64,000 bases of DNA from positions 1 to 64,000 of the forward strand of contig JAIBCC010000015.1 in assembly GCA_019694395.1 (NCBI GenBank). Reading direction: 5' to 3'. The position numbers and the translations under genes are program-made. This DNA is from Pyrinomonadaceae bacterium. GTDB taxonomy: Bacteria; Acidobacteriota; Blastocatellia; Pyrinomonadales; Pyrinomonadaceae. Shown one piece after another: positions 52,090-60,046 of the stretch (its first letter is position 1; every line of letters starts with the position of its first letter). The notes beneath the pieces were generated by a model. The model had not been told where the DNA came from. It did no database searches and saw only the letters and a list, made by a program, of their open reading frames with translations.

Positions 52090-53937
52090 TTACCAGAAAA
52101 ATGAATAATATCCGTTGTAAACAAACAGCGATTGATTACCCGGATCATCTTCGTCCTCAATGTCGTTATTTTCGTTTTTGACTTCTTCCTCCTGGTCATC
52201 GTCAAATCCGTTGCCTTCGTCATCGTGTTTGACCGGAATATCATCACCTCCGTCCCATTCGCCGACTTCGATTTCGTAAGCATCTTCACCGGAATCTTTT
52301 TCGCCGAGATCATTTAGCTGAATGTGCTGATGATGTCCGTCCGCACCGAATTGGGTTAGATCAACGTCAAATTCATCTTCGTCCCCGTCATTATCTTTGA
52401 TTTGGAGCTTCCCGCTTTCATCGTCAAATTTAACGGTCAATGCCGGATGTTTTTCAAATTCTTCATTTAATTTGCTTGGATCGCCTTCAACCTCATCAAC
52501 TTTATCATTTCCGTCTTTTTTCAAATCCGTTCCCCTTATTTCAGCTTTGTAACTTTTTCCGTCGGTATCAAAAGCAAATTTAACGGTCGGCATTTCGCCG
52601 TCGGGAGTTTCCAAAAATGTCAGTTCTTCACCATCGGGCGAAACTTGAAATGCCAATGTTTCATTAGGATCAAGTTTTAGATTTTCAAATCCTACCGAAA
52701 AGCCCGGACCTGAGTAGTTAAAATTGCCGTCACTTTCTTTTTTCTGGTCTTTACCCGAAAGAACAACGGTAAAAGGCTCCCCTGTTTCGTGAAACGGTAA
52801 TTGGTAATGGGGCAAATTTTCACCTTTCCCGCCTTTGGTCGAATCCAATTCGGCATTAGGAATTTCATCATAAAATTTATCATCAGCGGGATTGAAACCG
52901 ACTTTTTTGCCATCGCCTTGAACAATCATCATATTTGCATCGCCGGTGACGGAAAAATCCGCACCTTCGCCGGGTTTTGGCGCGGCACTGGCAGGCGTAG
53001 GAGGTCTTGTCGCACCTGTCGAAACGCTGCTGCATCCCGTTGTTCCTTTTCCGTCGGGAGCAAACGGGGCTTCAAAACATTTTCCGTCGCGCCACGAAGT
53101 CGCAGTTAATTCAAGAGTTTTGGTATCGGTGTCGCCAATGTAGGCATCTTCCGATTCATTCGGATTGATGGCGGCAACATATTTCCAAGTCTGCTTGCCG
53201 CCTTTTTCAACGGTCATAAATTTGGTTTCGCCTGGATTATTGTTGTCATAAATGTGAATTTTGAATTGATCTCCGTCATCTTCAACCGCAAAAGGAGTAA
53301 TCGCGTGACCGTCTTTCGGCTGTCCGTTGACCATTTTGTAAATACCCAACGAGTAGGTATCTTTTCCGGCATTCATTGCTTCGACCAGCATATTAACGAT
53401 AGCAACCGGTCCTTTCTGGGCGGTTTCTTTGCTCGGTCTGGCAACTTCCGAAAAGGACTGAGTGACAAAATAATAAGCAATGTAATTATCAAGCGTTTTG
53501 CCGCGTGTCAGAGAAAACGGTGAGGTTGCGCCTGACAAAAAATCTGCCGGAGAATTCATCCCTTTGAACGGCAAACCTGAGTTGAACCGCAGTGCAGTCG
53601 TGGACATTCCTTCACAATGACCGCCTTTCATTCCGTCAAGCTGTTCGGTCATCCATTCTTGCGCGGCGGCTTTAAGAACACAATTTTGCGGACTGTTTCC
53701 GCTTTTACAAACGGCTTCCGCCCCGAACATACTGATTAAATCAGCCACTCCAAGGTCACCTTTCCAACCCGCGTGTTCGTTGCCGTAATTAGGAAATCCG
53801 AAGCCATTCGATTTTGGATCAAAATTAAGTTTGGCAATAATTTTACCTTGTGCCTGTGCTGTATTTGAAAACGAGGCAACAATCAAATATATTGCAGTTA
53901 AAATAATCGCATAATTAAAACGGGGGTAGTCTTTCAT
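52090..53937 (-). CDS. Exported papain-fold-like protein with C-terminal repeat of the neighbour's domain
   Basis: I start at the ATG at 53937 (615 residues), eight bases after GGAG. A signal peptide (YLIVASFSNTAQAQG) leads into a ~300-residue domain with GGHCEGMSTTALRF, GQPKDGHAITPFAVE and KIHIYDNNNPGET. The Cys, His and Asn/Asp order fits a papain/transglutaminase-like cysteine peptidase fold, which is an inference. Residues ~310-520 hold the domain shared with the 51302 protein (VQGDGKKVGFNPADDKFYDEI, HYQLPF, FNYSGPGFSVGFENLKLDP). The C-terminus is very acidic and ends in aromatic residues (SLFVYNGYYSFFW). Confidence 0.78.
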   Translation of the reverse strand: MKDYPRFNYAIILTAIYLIVASFSNTAQAQGKIIAKLNFDPKSNGFGFPNYGNEHAGWKGDLGVADLISMFGAEAVCKSGNSPQNCVLKAAAQEWMTEQLDGMKGGHCEGMSTTALRFNSGLPFKGMNSPADFLSGATSPFSLTRGKTLDNYIAYYFVTQSFSEVARPSKETAQKGPVAIVNMLVEAMNAGKDTYSLGIYKMVNGQPKDGHAITPFAVEDDGDQFKIHIYDNNNPGETKFMTVEKGGKQTWKYVAAINPNESEDAYIGDTDTKTLELTATSWRDGKCFEAPFAPDGKGTTGCSSVSTGATRPPTPASAAPKPGEGADFSVTGDANMMIVQGDGKKVGFNPADDKFYDEIPNAELDSTKGGKGENLPHYQLPFHETGEPFTVVLSGKDQKKESDGNFNYSGPGFSVGFENLKLDPNETLAFQVSPDGEELTFLETPDGEMPTVKFAFDTDGKSYKAEIRGTDLKKDGNDKVDEVEGDPSKLNEEFEKHPALTVKFDDESGKLQIKDNDGDEDEFDVDLTQFGADGHHQHIQLNDLGEKDSGEDAYEIEVGEWDGGDDIPVKHDDEGNGFDDDQEEEVKNENNDIEDEDDPGNQSLFVYNGYYSFFW

Positions 53938-53991
53938 TTTTTTCTCCAATTTCTAAATCTAAGATTTGTAGATTTTTCAATCTTGATTAAC

Positions 53992-54020
53992 TAAACGGAT
54001 TTTTATCAAAAAAAGGGGCA
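53992..54020 (-). promoter_or_regulatory. ECF-type promoter, site 4
   Basis: On the minus strand TGCCCC (54020-54015; one change from TGACCC), 17 bases, CGTTTA (53997-53992). It lies 55 bases before the start at 53937. Confidence 0.68.
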
Positions 54021-54472
54021 TTGGATTTTAGAACCTGTTTTAAAACTCAAAAAAAATTTATCCTTTCAGTCTTGGCGGTTATCTTTGAGAGGCATCCTAC
54101 CGTTGTCTTCATTTTCAACCTTCCCCCCCAAACCGATTTGGAGGCATTGGAGTAGCCAAGTTAAAAACCGTAAATTTAACGCCATCAAACCGTCCTAAGT
54201 CGTAACCAAAATGTAACCATCCTGACTTTGCAAAACAGAGTTCATGGTTTTATATGGCAAACCTTGTTCAGTTGACCAAATTTCAATTCGATACTAAGCA
54301 AAAATTGCAGGAGAAATAAAACTAAACACCAACCACGAACGGATTAGCGGGATTTTCCGTTTCGTGATTGGCAAGACAATTCTTTGGGGGCAAAGAATTT
54401 GCATAGACTGATTTTGGATTGGGGATTTGGAATTAGCTTTAAATTCATCCCTCCTCCCCTCTTTCTTTACTT
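54021..54472. other. Intergenic region with a small hairpin
   Basis: These 452 bases between the promoter at 54020 and the lipoprotein gene contain no acceptable frame. The one feature is ATTCTTTGGGGGCAAAGAAT at 54379-54398, a perfect seven-base hairpin carrying the TTGGGGG motif also found at 46858 and 56055. Nothing else stands out. Confidence 0.5.
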
Positions 54473-54796
54473 TTACTTTTTATGATATACCACCCCGTTC
54501 AACTTCATTTCGCCAGCATCGTTCGGTTCTTCATCAATTTTAAAGGTATTGCTGATACCGAAAAGCGAAATGGTAAAAGATTTTCCATCTTCGCTGAACT
54601 CGGCTCCGCCACCGTCAACAGATTTACCCCCGATTTTGAATCCGGCTTTTCCGTCAGCAGTCAAATAAACAGTTGAACCGTCTGCTCCAACCCAATTTCC
54701 CTGATATTTGGTGGGAGCGGGTTTCCCTCCTCCACAAGCCAGAACCAAACTCAAAAATATTGCAAACACGATAGATAGGACAGCTGCATGTTTCAT
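54473..54796 (-). CDS. Small lipoprotein
   Basis: I start at the ATG at 54796, six to eight bases after AGGAGG (107 residues). A lipoprotein signal (SLVLACGGG) leads into a compact beta-rich domain (YQGNWVGADGSTVYLTADGKAGFKIGGKSVDGGGAEF, SFTISLFGISNTFKI). This resembles the lipocalin-like 'META/DUF' modules that report a folded barrel. An ECF-type promoter lies 46 bases upstream. Function unknown. Confidence 0.75.
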   Translation of the reverse strand: MKHAAVLSIVFAIFLSLVLACGGGKPAPTKYQGNWVGADGSTVYLTADGKAGFKIGGKSVDGGGAEFSEDGKSFTISLFGISNTFKIDEEPNDAGEMKLNGVVYHKK

Positions 54797-54841
54797 TTTA
54801 ATTTTCCTCCTTAATAAATATGACCTCTCAATCCAAATACC

Positions 54842-54870
54842 TAAACGGCTTTCTGTGGGAAAAGAGGTCA
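54842..54870 (-). promoter_or_regulatory. ECF-type promoter, site 5
   Basis: On the minus strand TGACCT (54870-54865), 17 bases, CGTTTA (54847-54842) followed by GGTAT, ahead of the lipoprotein gene starting at 54796. Confidence 0.77.
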
Positions 54871-54907
54871 TTTAATTTTGAAATTTGTTGATAAACTCGA
54901 TTTTTTT

Positions 54908-55852
54908 TCAAGATTTTCTGAAAACCCAGGTCAATACTACTGCCAGCAAACAAACTCCCAGAATTCCTTCAACCCAGAAAAATGAGAGATTGTCGCTATA
55001 AGTTCCGACCGGCGGAGTTCCGGGCATGGCATTACGAAGTGTAATAAAAGAAAAGATCAAGGTCGCAATAAAAGAAAACATAGCCAGCTCCGATTTTCTG
55101 CCGCCAATTACTACGGTTAAGACCAATCCGACAACTGCCAAAGTTACACCCCACATTAAAAGCATAATAAAAGAGGCAAAGCCCACAACCGTAGATGAAC
55201 GTGAAATCTTTAAAACCTGATGAACATAATCATCCTCATTGTCTTTGGCTTTTTCGGTTGTGATGGAATAACCCGACATCGAAGGTTCAAAGACCAGCAG
55301 CAACGGAATATCCTCTTCAGTTTCTTCTTTTACTTCTGCTTCACCTTCTTTCTTTTCTCCTTCCGCAGTTTCTTTAGGTGGAGCATCTTTAGCGGCTTCC
55401 TTCTTTTTCTCGGGTTTAGTATAGATATAGACATAAAGATCGGCATTATGTTTATCAAACGGGTAATCTTCAACTTTACTGAAAACCCCTTTAGAGGTTT
55501 CAATACCATACATATTGAGCACTACCTCGGAGGCATTCATTCTCTTCCCTTTTTCAAAAGTCACCTCGGTTTTACCGTTTGCGCTTTCGGTATCAAGCTT
55601 TAGAGTTTTGGTCAGGGTTCCGTCTTCTTTAATCAAATCACCGTCGGGAGCGAATTCCAATCTAATGGAAATATCGCCTTTTTGTGCGTCAATGTTCAAA
55701 ATCTTAGCAAAGACAACTATCCCGTTCGGATATTTAGTTTCAAATTCTTTAATGGCATTTTCCGCATTTTGCTGGGCATTGACGATTAAAGATGCAATTA
55801 ATAATAAAACTACGGTTAAAAAACTTATCCCCGTTTTCTTAAAAAAATTCAT
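54908..55852 (-). CDS. DUF4436-like membrane protein
   Basis: The 314-residue protein has an N-terminal signal or anchor (LTVVLLLIASLIVNAQ). A ~180-residue outside domain follows, containing VEDYPFDKHNADLYVYIYT and a Lys/Glu/Ala-rich low-complexity insert (~residues 150-185). Three C-terminal membrane segments follow (FASFIMLLMWGVTLAVVGLVLTVV, LAMFSFIATLIFSFI, GILGVCLLAVVLTWVF). The YPFD motif and the RNAMPGTPPVGTYSDNLSFFW stretch before the last segment fit DUF4436. An ECF-type promoter lies 62 bases upstream. Function unknown. Confidence 0.78.
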   Translation of the reverse strand: MNFFKKTGISFLTVVLLLIASLIVNAQQNAENAIKEFETKYPNGIVVFAKILNIDAQKGDISIRLEFAPDGDLIKEDGTLTKTLKLDTESANGKTEVTFEKGKRMNASEVVLNMYGIETSKGVFSKVEDYPFDKHNADLYVYIYTKPEKKKEAAKDAPPKETAEGEKKEGEAEVKEETEEDIPLLLVFEPSMSGYSITTEKAKDNEDDYVHQVLKISRSSTVVGFASFIMLLMWGVTLAVVGLVLTVVIGGRKSELAMFSFIATLIFSFITLRNAMPGTPPVGTYSDNLSFFWVEGILGVCLLAVVLTWVFRKS

Positions 55853-55913
55853 AATTGTTTTTGTCCTCTTCGTTTACATTTGAAATATTGAAAAATTCCT
55901 TACTTAACCTACC

Positions 55914-55942
55914 TAAACGTAATTTCTCCTCGCCTGAGGTCA
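55914..55942 (-). promoter_or_regulatory. ECF-type promoter, site 6
   Basis: On the minus strand TGACCT (55942-55937), 17 bases, CGTTTA (55919-55914) followed by GGTAG. It precedes the DUF4436-like gene starting at 55852. Confidence 0.78.
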
Positions 55943-56232
55943 TCAAAATTTTCTGAAAGTTCAATTTTTTTTCTGGAAAACTACTTTTTTTAGATTCGGG
56001 AAAAATGAACAGAAAAATATTGACTGAAAACTTGCTTCAGAATAAAGAGAGTAATTTCCTTGGGGGCAAAGAAATTTCATATAAGTATTCGGTTTTACTG
56101 CATTAAGTCCTTACAGTATAAAGCGATTTTAGATTTTGTAAAGTTAATTCTTTGATTGATAAAATTTAAATTAAACTTCTAATGGGAAAATATGAATTCA
56201 ACCAATTCTATGTGTTAATCTGTGATTAAAAT
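55943..56232. other. Divergent intergenic region
   Basis: This contains TTTCCTTGGGGGCAAAGAAA at 56055-56074, the third copy of the TTGGGGG motif. A TGTGTTAATCTGTGATTAAA stretch at about 56211-56230 abuts the methyltransferase start. It resembles dispersed 'CTGTG' repeats seen before genes in many environmental genomes. No frame or RNA gene is supported. Confidence 0.45.
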
Positions 56233-56841
56233 ATGAATATCAAAGAATATTTTGGCGACATTGATATTTATCTCTTTGACCAAATTTTGAAAAACCGGTT
56301 TGCTCCTAAATCGAGAATTCTTGATGCTGGTTGCGGAGGCGGACGAAATTTAGTTTATTTCCTGCGAAATAATTTTGAGGTTTATGGAATTGACCAAAAT
56401 GAAAATGCCGTAAATTATGTGCGTAATTTAGCTAAAGATATTTGTCCAAAATTGTCCGAGGATAACTTTCAGGTCGCCCCAGTTGAAAAAATTCCTTTCC
56501 CGAACGAAGTTTTTGATCTGGTTATCAGTAGTGCGGTATTGCACTTTGCTGAAAACGAGCATCACTTTCATCAAATGTTTGACGAAATGTGGCGCGTATT
56601 AAAACCAAAAGGAATTTTATTTGCCCGGTTGGCTTCTGATATTGGATTAAAAGACAAAGTTAGATTAATCGGTAATCGCAGATATTTACTGCCCGACGGT
56701 TCTGAAAGATTTTTGGTGAACGAAGAACTGTTGATCGATAAAACCGAAGAAGTTCAGGGAAATTTACTGGAACCGATTAAAACCACGAATGTCCAGAATC
56801 TTCGTTGTATGACAACTTGGGTTCTAGAGAAAAAAGGTTAA
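56233..56841 (+). CDS. Class I SAM-dependent methyltransferase
   Basis: The 202-residue protein has motif I ILDAGCGGGRNLVYFL, the ribose-binding acidic position in VYGIDQNE, a motif IV-like FDLVISSAVLHFAEN and MWRVLKPKGILFARLASD. This is the Methyltransf_11/UbiE-like pattern. The substrate cannot be deduced. It is a single gene between the divergent ECF-type unit and pilT. No clear Shine-Dalgarno sequence precedes the ATG. Confidence 0.85.
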   Translation: MNIKEYFGDIDIYLFDQILKNRFAPKSRILDAGCGGGRNLVYFLRNNFEVYGIDQNENAVNYVRNLAKDICPKLSEDNFQVAPVEKIPFPNEVFDLVISSAVLHFAENEHHFHQMFDEMWRVLKPKGILFARLASDIGLKDKVRLIGNRRYLLPDGSERFLVNEELLIDKTEEVQGNLLEPIKTTNVQNLRCMTTWVLEKKG

Positions 56842-56921
56842 ATTGTTATTATTTTGGCAGGAATTATTTACTTTCAATCCAATCTTGATCTTTTACTTTC
56901 ATCGATTAACAAAAATAAAAC

Positions 56922-56951
56922 GTGACAAACTTTGTTTAAATCTGCTACTAT
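56922..56951 (+). promoter_or_regulatory. Possible sigma-70 promoter of the PilT-like gene
   Basis: GTGACA (56922-56927) and TACTAT (56946-56951) are separated by 18 bases and lie about 90 bases before the start at 57041. The match is moderate (five of six and four of six). Confidence 0.4.
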
Positions 56952-57040
56952 TATCAAGTGAGTTTTAAGGCTCATCCTATTTCTATAAAAAAGCTACGCC
57001 CCGCCACCCCAATAATACAAATTAAACGAGACTTTCCATA

Positions 57041-59005
57041 ATGGATAAATTAAACGAATATTTGCAAAATTTAATCAATTCTGGTAGTTACGAATTGCGT
57101 CTTGAACCTAATAAACCGCCTTATACAATTTCATCTAACGGTTATAATGAAATTCAACATTCAGCTATTTTAGGCACCCAGATAAGTCAATTAGTGTTTC
57201 CACTGATTCCAACCGAAGTTCGGCAGGAATTACCAAATAAAGATGAAGTCCAATTTGTTCATCCGCATAATTTAGGTAATTTTAACTTTAGGGTAAAAAA
57301 ATCTTCGGCAGGTTTTAACGTAACTATTTCGCCGGTCATCGAAAATGAACCGCAACCGGAGTTAAATCCGGCTTCGATACAAAATGAATTGATTAGTCCA
57401 ACTGTAACTACCAGTTCCACTGTCAATCAGGAAAACATTTTTCAAATTTCCAAACCCACCTTCAACTTTGAAAATCCTCAAATTCCTCCGATAGTTGACA
57501 CTTCATTTCAAACCGCTGATCCTTTTGTTGAAGAACCTCAAAAGATAAACGACCCAATCGTTCCGACAGCTAAAATTGAAACGGCATCGGTTAATGATCC
57601 TGAATTTATTACAACATTTTCAGCATCCTCCACTTACGAACCACCGGGGAACAAATATGATTATTCTTCAAATGTTGAAATTATCTCATCTGATCCGCCT
57701 CAAACTTACGAAGCTCCTCAGTTTGTTCAGCCTCAAACTTACGAAGTTCCTCAATTTAATCAACCTCAAACCTTTCAAACACCTCAAATCCAAACGCCAA
57801 TTGAGGTTGTTCAACAATTTCAACCTGTTCAACAACCTCAATTTGACCCGATTCCGTCAAATTTCCAGGAAAATCTTAATTCTAAACACGAATCAGCCTT
57901 TGCGCCGGTAGTTGCTAATCCGCAAGCTAAAAGTAAAATGGATTCATTCTTTTACAAAATGGCGGAAATCAAAGCATCCGATCTGCATTTAAGTGTTTCA
58001 ATGCCGCCAATGGTCAGAAAAGATGGAAAGATTCAGACATTGACCAATGGAGAATCGGTCTTGCAACCCGAAGCAATGGAGGAATTATTGACCTCGATCA
58101 TGCCGGAGAAAAATCAGGAAGAATTTGCCCGCCGCCACGACACAGATTTTGCTTATGAAATTGAAGGTCTAGCCCGTTTTCGTGCCAATATTTTTATGGA
58201 TAGAAAAGGAATGGGCGGAGTTTTTCGGATCATTCCTTCTAAAATTTTAACTGCCTCGGATTTAGGTTTATCCAAACATATTTTGGATTTATGTGAATTA
58301 TCAAAAGGTTTGGTAGTTGTCACAGGTCCAACCGGCTCAGGTAAATCAACTACTTTATGTGCAATGGTTGATCATATCAACCAAAATCGTGAAGATCATT
58401 TGATCACCATTGAAGACCCGATCGAGTTTGTTCATCAAAATAAAAGATGTTTGGTGAATCAGCGTGAAGTTCACAACCACACGGATTCTTTCAAAGATGC
58501 TCTTCGCGCCGCTTTACGCGAAGATCCGGATATTTTACTGGTTGGAGAAATGCGCGACCTTGAAACAATTTCAATCGCTATCGAAACTGCGGAAACCGGA
58601 CACTTGGTTTTTGGAACTCTTCATACCACAACCGCAGCTTCAACGGTAGACCGCATTATTGACCAATTCCCTGCCGACCGTCAGCAACAAATCCGGGTGA
58701 TGCTTTCTGAATCTTTGAAAGGCGTTATTGCCCAAACTTTGCTGCCGAAAAAAGGCGGAGGTCGTGTTGCCGCTCTGGAAGTTTTAATTGTAACACCTGC
58801 CATTTCAAATTTGATCCGGGAGGGGAAAACATTTCAGATCCCTTCTGCAATGCAGACCGGTAAAAACGTCGGAATGATTATGTTGAACGATGCTTTGATG
58901 GATCTGGTTCATAAAGGATTGGTTGAACCGAGAGACGCTTATATCAAAGCCGTTGACAAAACTAGTTTTGAATCAATGTTAACTAAGAATGGTTTCAGAA
59001 TTTAA
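57041..59005 (+). CDS. pilT: PilT-type pilus retraction ATPase with duplicated N-domain and Pro/Gln-rich linker
   Basis: PilT hexamers power type IV pilus retraction. The C-terminal ~345 residues are a complete PilT/PilU protein: N-domain MAEIKASDLHLSVSMPPMVRKDGKIQ, Walker A VTGPTGSGKSTTLCAMV (~residue 430), Asp box ITIEDPIEFVH, Walker B DPDILLVGEMRD and His box TGHLVFGTLHTTTAAST. The first ~300 residues are unusual. Residues 1-100 look like a degenerate second copy of the PilT N-domain (LNEYLQNLINSGSYELRLEPNKPPYTISSNG ... NFNFRVKKSSAGFNVTISPV). A Pro/Gln/Thr-rich linker follows with repeated PQTYE(A/V)PQF units. Normal PilT is about 350-370 residues. No other pilus genes are in view. Confidence 0.9.
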   Translation: MDKLNEYLQNLINSGSYELRLEPNKPPYTISSNGYNEIQHSAILGTQISQLVFPLIPTEVRQELPNKDEVQFVHPHNLGNFNFRVKKSSAGFNVTISPVIENEPQPELNPASIQNELISPTVTTSSTVNQENIFQISKPTFNFENPQIPPIVDTSFQTADPFVEEPQKINDPIVPTAKIETASVNDPEFITTFSASSTYEPPGNKYDYSSNVEIISSDPPQTYEAPQFVQPQTYEVPQFNQPQTFQTPQIQTPIEVVQQFQPVQQPQFDPIPSNFQENLNSKHESAFAPVVANPQAKSKMDSFFYKMAEIKASDLHLSVSMPPMVRKDGKIQTLTNGESVLQPEAMEELLTSIMPEKNQEEFARRHDTDFAYEIEGLARFRANIFMDRKGMGGVFRIIPSKILTASDLGLSKHILDLCELSKGLVVVTGPTGSGKSTTLCAMVDHINQNREDHLITIEDPIEFVHQNKRCLVNQREVHNHTDSFKDALRAALREDPDILLVGEMRDLETISIAIETAETGHLVFGTLHTTTAASTVDRIIDQFPADRQQQIRVMLSESLKGVIAQTLLPKKGGGRVAALEVLIVTPAISNLIREGKTFQIPSAMQTGKNVGMIMLNDALMDLVHKGLVEPRDAYIKAVDKTSFESMLTKNGFRI

Positions 59006-59050
59006 GAAATTGTAGAAGATTTTAACCGGTTAATAACTTAAACAAAAAAA

Positions 59051-59083
59051 AGATGCAGCCATATTGGACAGCATCTTTTTTTT
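59051..59083 (+). terminator. Rho-independent terminator after pilT
   Basis: The stem AGATGC/GCATCT, with an inner CCA/TGG pairing around ATAT, is followed by eight T's. An A-run precedes it, so it may work in both directions. Confidence 0.85.
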
Positions 59084-59115
59084 ATTTAATCCAACTTACT
59101 TAATCTTAATAAAAG

Positions 59116-59157
59116 ACAAGAGAGTTCATCCCCCCCAAGACAAACTCTCTTGTTTTT
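59116..59157. terminator. Second terminator-like hairpin between convergent genes
   Basis: An 11-base perfect stem (ACAAGAGAGTT with AACTCTCTTGT) with a C-rich 16-base loop is followed by TTTTT. It lies between pilT and the oppositely oriented response regulator gene. Confidence 0.75.
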
Positions 59158-59300
59158 CATTTATTAAGAAGTATTGTAGAGGAAACTTCTTAGTAAACTC
59201 TACACTTATTAATGTAGTTTATTTTCAATAGTTAGCAAATAGGTGAAACTACTCAAAATTAAAGACTTACCCTAAGTAAAACTACTCAATTTAGAATTAA

Positions 59301-59975
59301 TCACTTTTCCAGTTCTTTGTTTTTTGAGAATATTTCATCTTTATTTTCAAAAGCAAATTTAAGTAAGGAATGATTCCCTCGAATTCCTAGTTTTTGACAA
59401 ATATTAAAACGATGATTTTCAACCGTTCTAATACTCACAAAGAGTTCTTTCGAAATTTCCCGGTTTGATTTTGCCTCGCTAAGTCTTCGCATTATTTTTA
59501 GCTCAGTTGGCGAAAGGACTGATAACTGAGAGTCGGATTCATTTTGCTCATTTTCAAAAAAACCAATCAAAATTTCCCTAATTTCCGGACTGAAATATCT
59601 CTTTCCGGCGGTAATATCAATTAAACAATCAACTATTTCAATAACGGCACTGTCCTTGAGAACATAGCCCATCGTTTTTAATGAAGAAATTGGCTTGAGA
59701 ATTTCTTTATCTTTGTGCATCGAAAGAAAAACAATTTTGACATTTGGATAGGTAGCATTGATAATTTTTGCGGTTTCAATTCCGTCTAAAACAGGCATAT
59801 CAATATCCAACAATACGACATCAGGATCAAGGGTCTCTATTTTTTGGAGTGCGATTTCACCATTCTCTGCTTCACCAACCACTTCTAAATTCGAGTCTGA
59901 GTTGATAACAGCGGCAAGACCACGCCTAATTATAGGGTGGTCATCCGTAATCAAAATCTTAATTTTATCCTTCAT
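59301..59975 (-). CDS. NarL/FixJ-family response regulator
   Basis: I start at the ATG at 59975 (224 residues, MKDKIKILITDDHP). A TTG at 60038 preceded by AGGGG is the alternative. The receiver domain has the acidic pair in TDDHP, the phospho-acceptor Asp in VVLLDIDMPVLDG, the Ser switch in FLSMHKD and the Lys in VLKDS. The C-terminal LuxR-type helix-turn-helix is LSPTELKIMRRLSEAKSNREISKELFVSIRTVENHRFNICQKL. It is a paralogue of the regulator at 61207 and follows the winged-helix gene by 71 bases. Confidence 0.9.
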   Translation of the reverse strand: MKDKIKILITDDHPIIRRGLAAVINSDSNLEVVGEAENGEIALQKIETLDPDVVLLDIDMPVLDGIETAKIINATYPNVKIVFLSMHKDKEILKPISSLKTMGYVLKDSAVIEIVDCLIDITAGKRYFSPEIREILIGFFENEQNESDSQLSVLSPTELKIMRRLSEAKSNREISKELFVSIRTVENHRFNICQKLGIRGNHSLLKFAFENKDEIFSKNKELEK

Positions 59976-60046
59976 TCTTGATGGATTAAGTTCATTAACC
60001 CAATTGCAACTATTTTGTTTTTTTACCTCTAATTGCAAAATATCCC

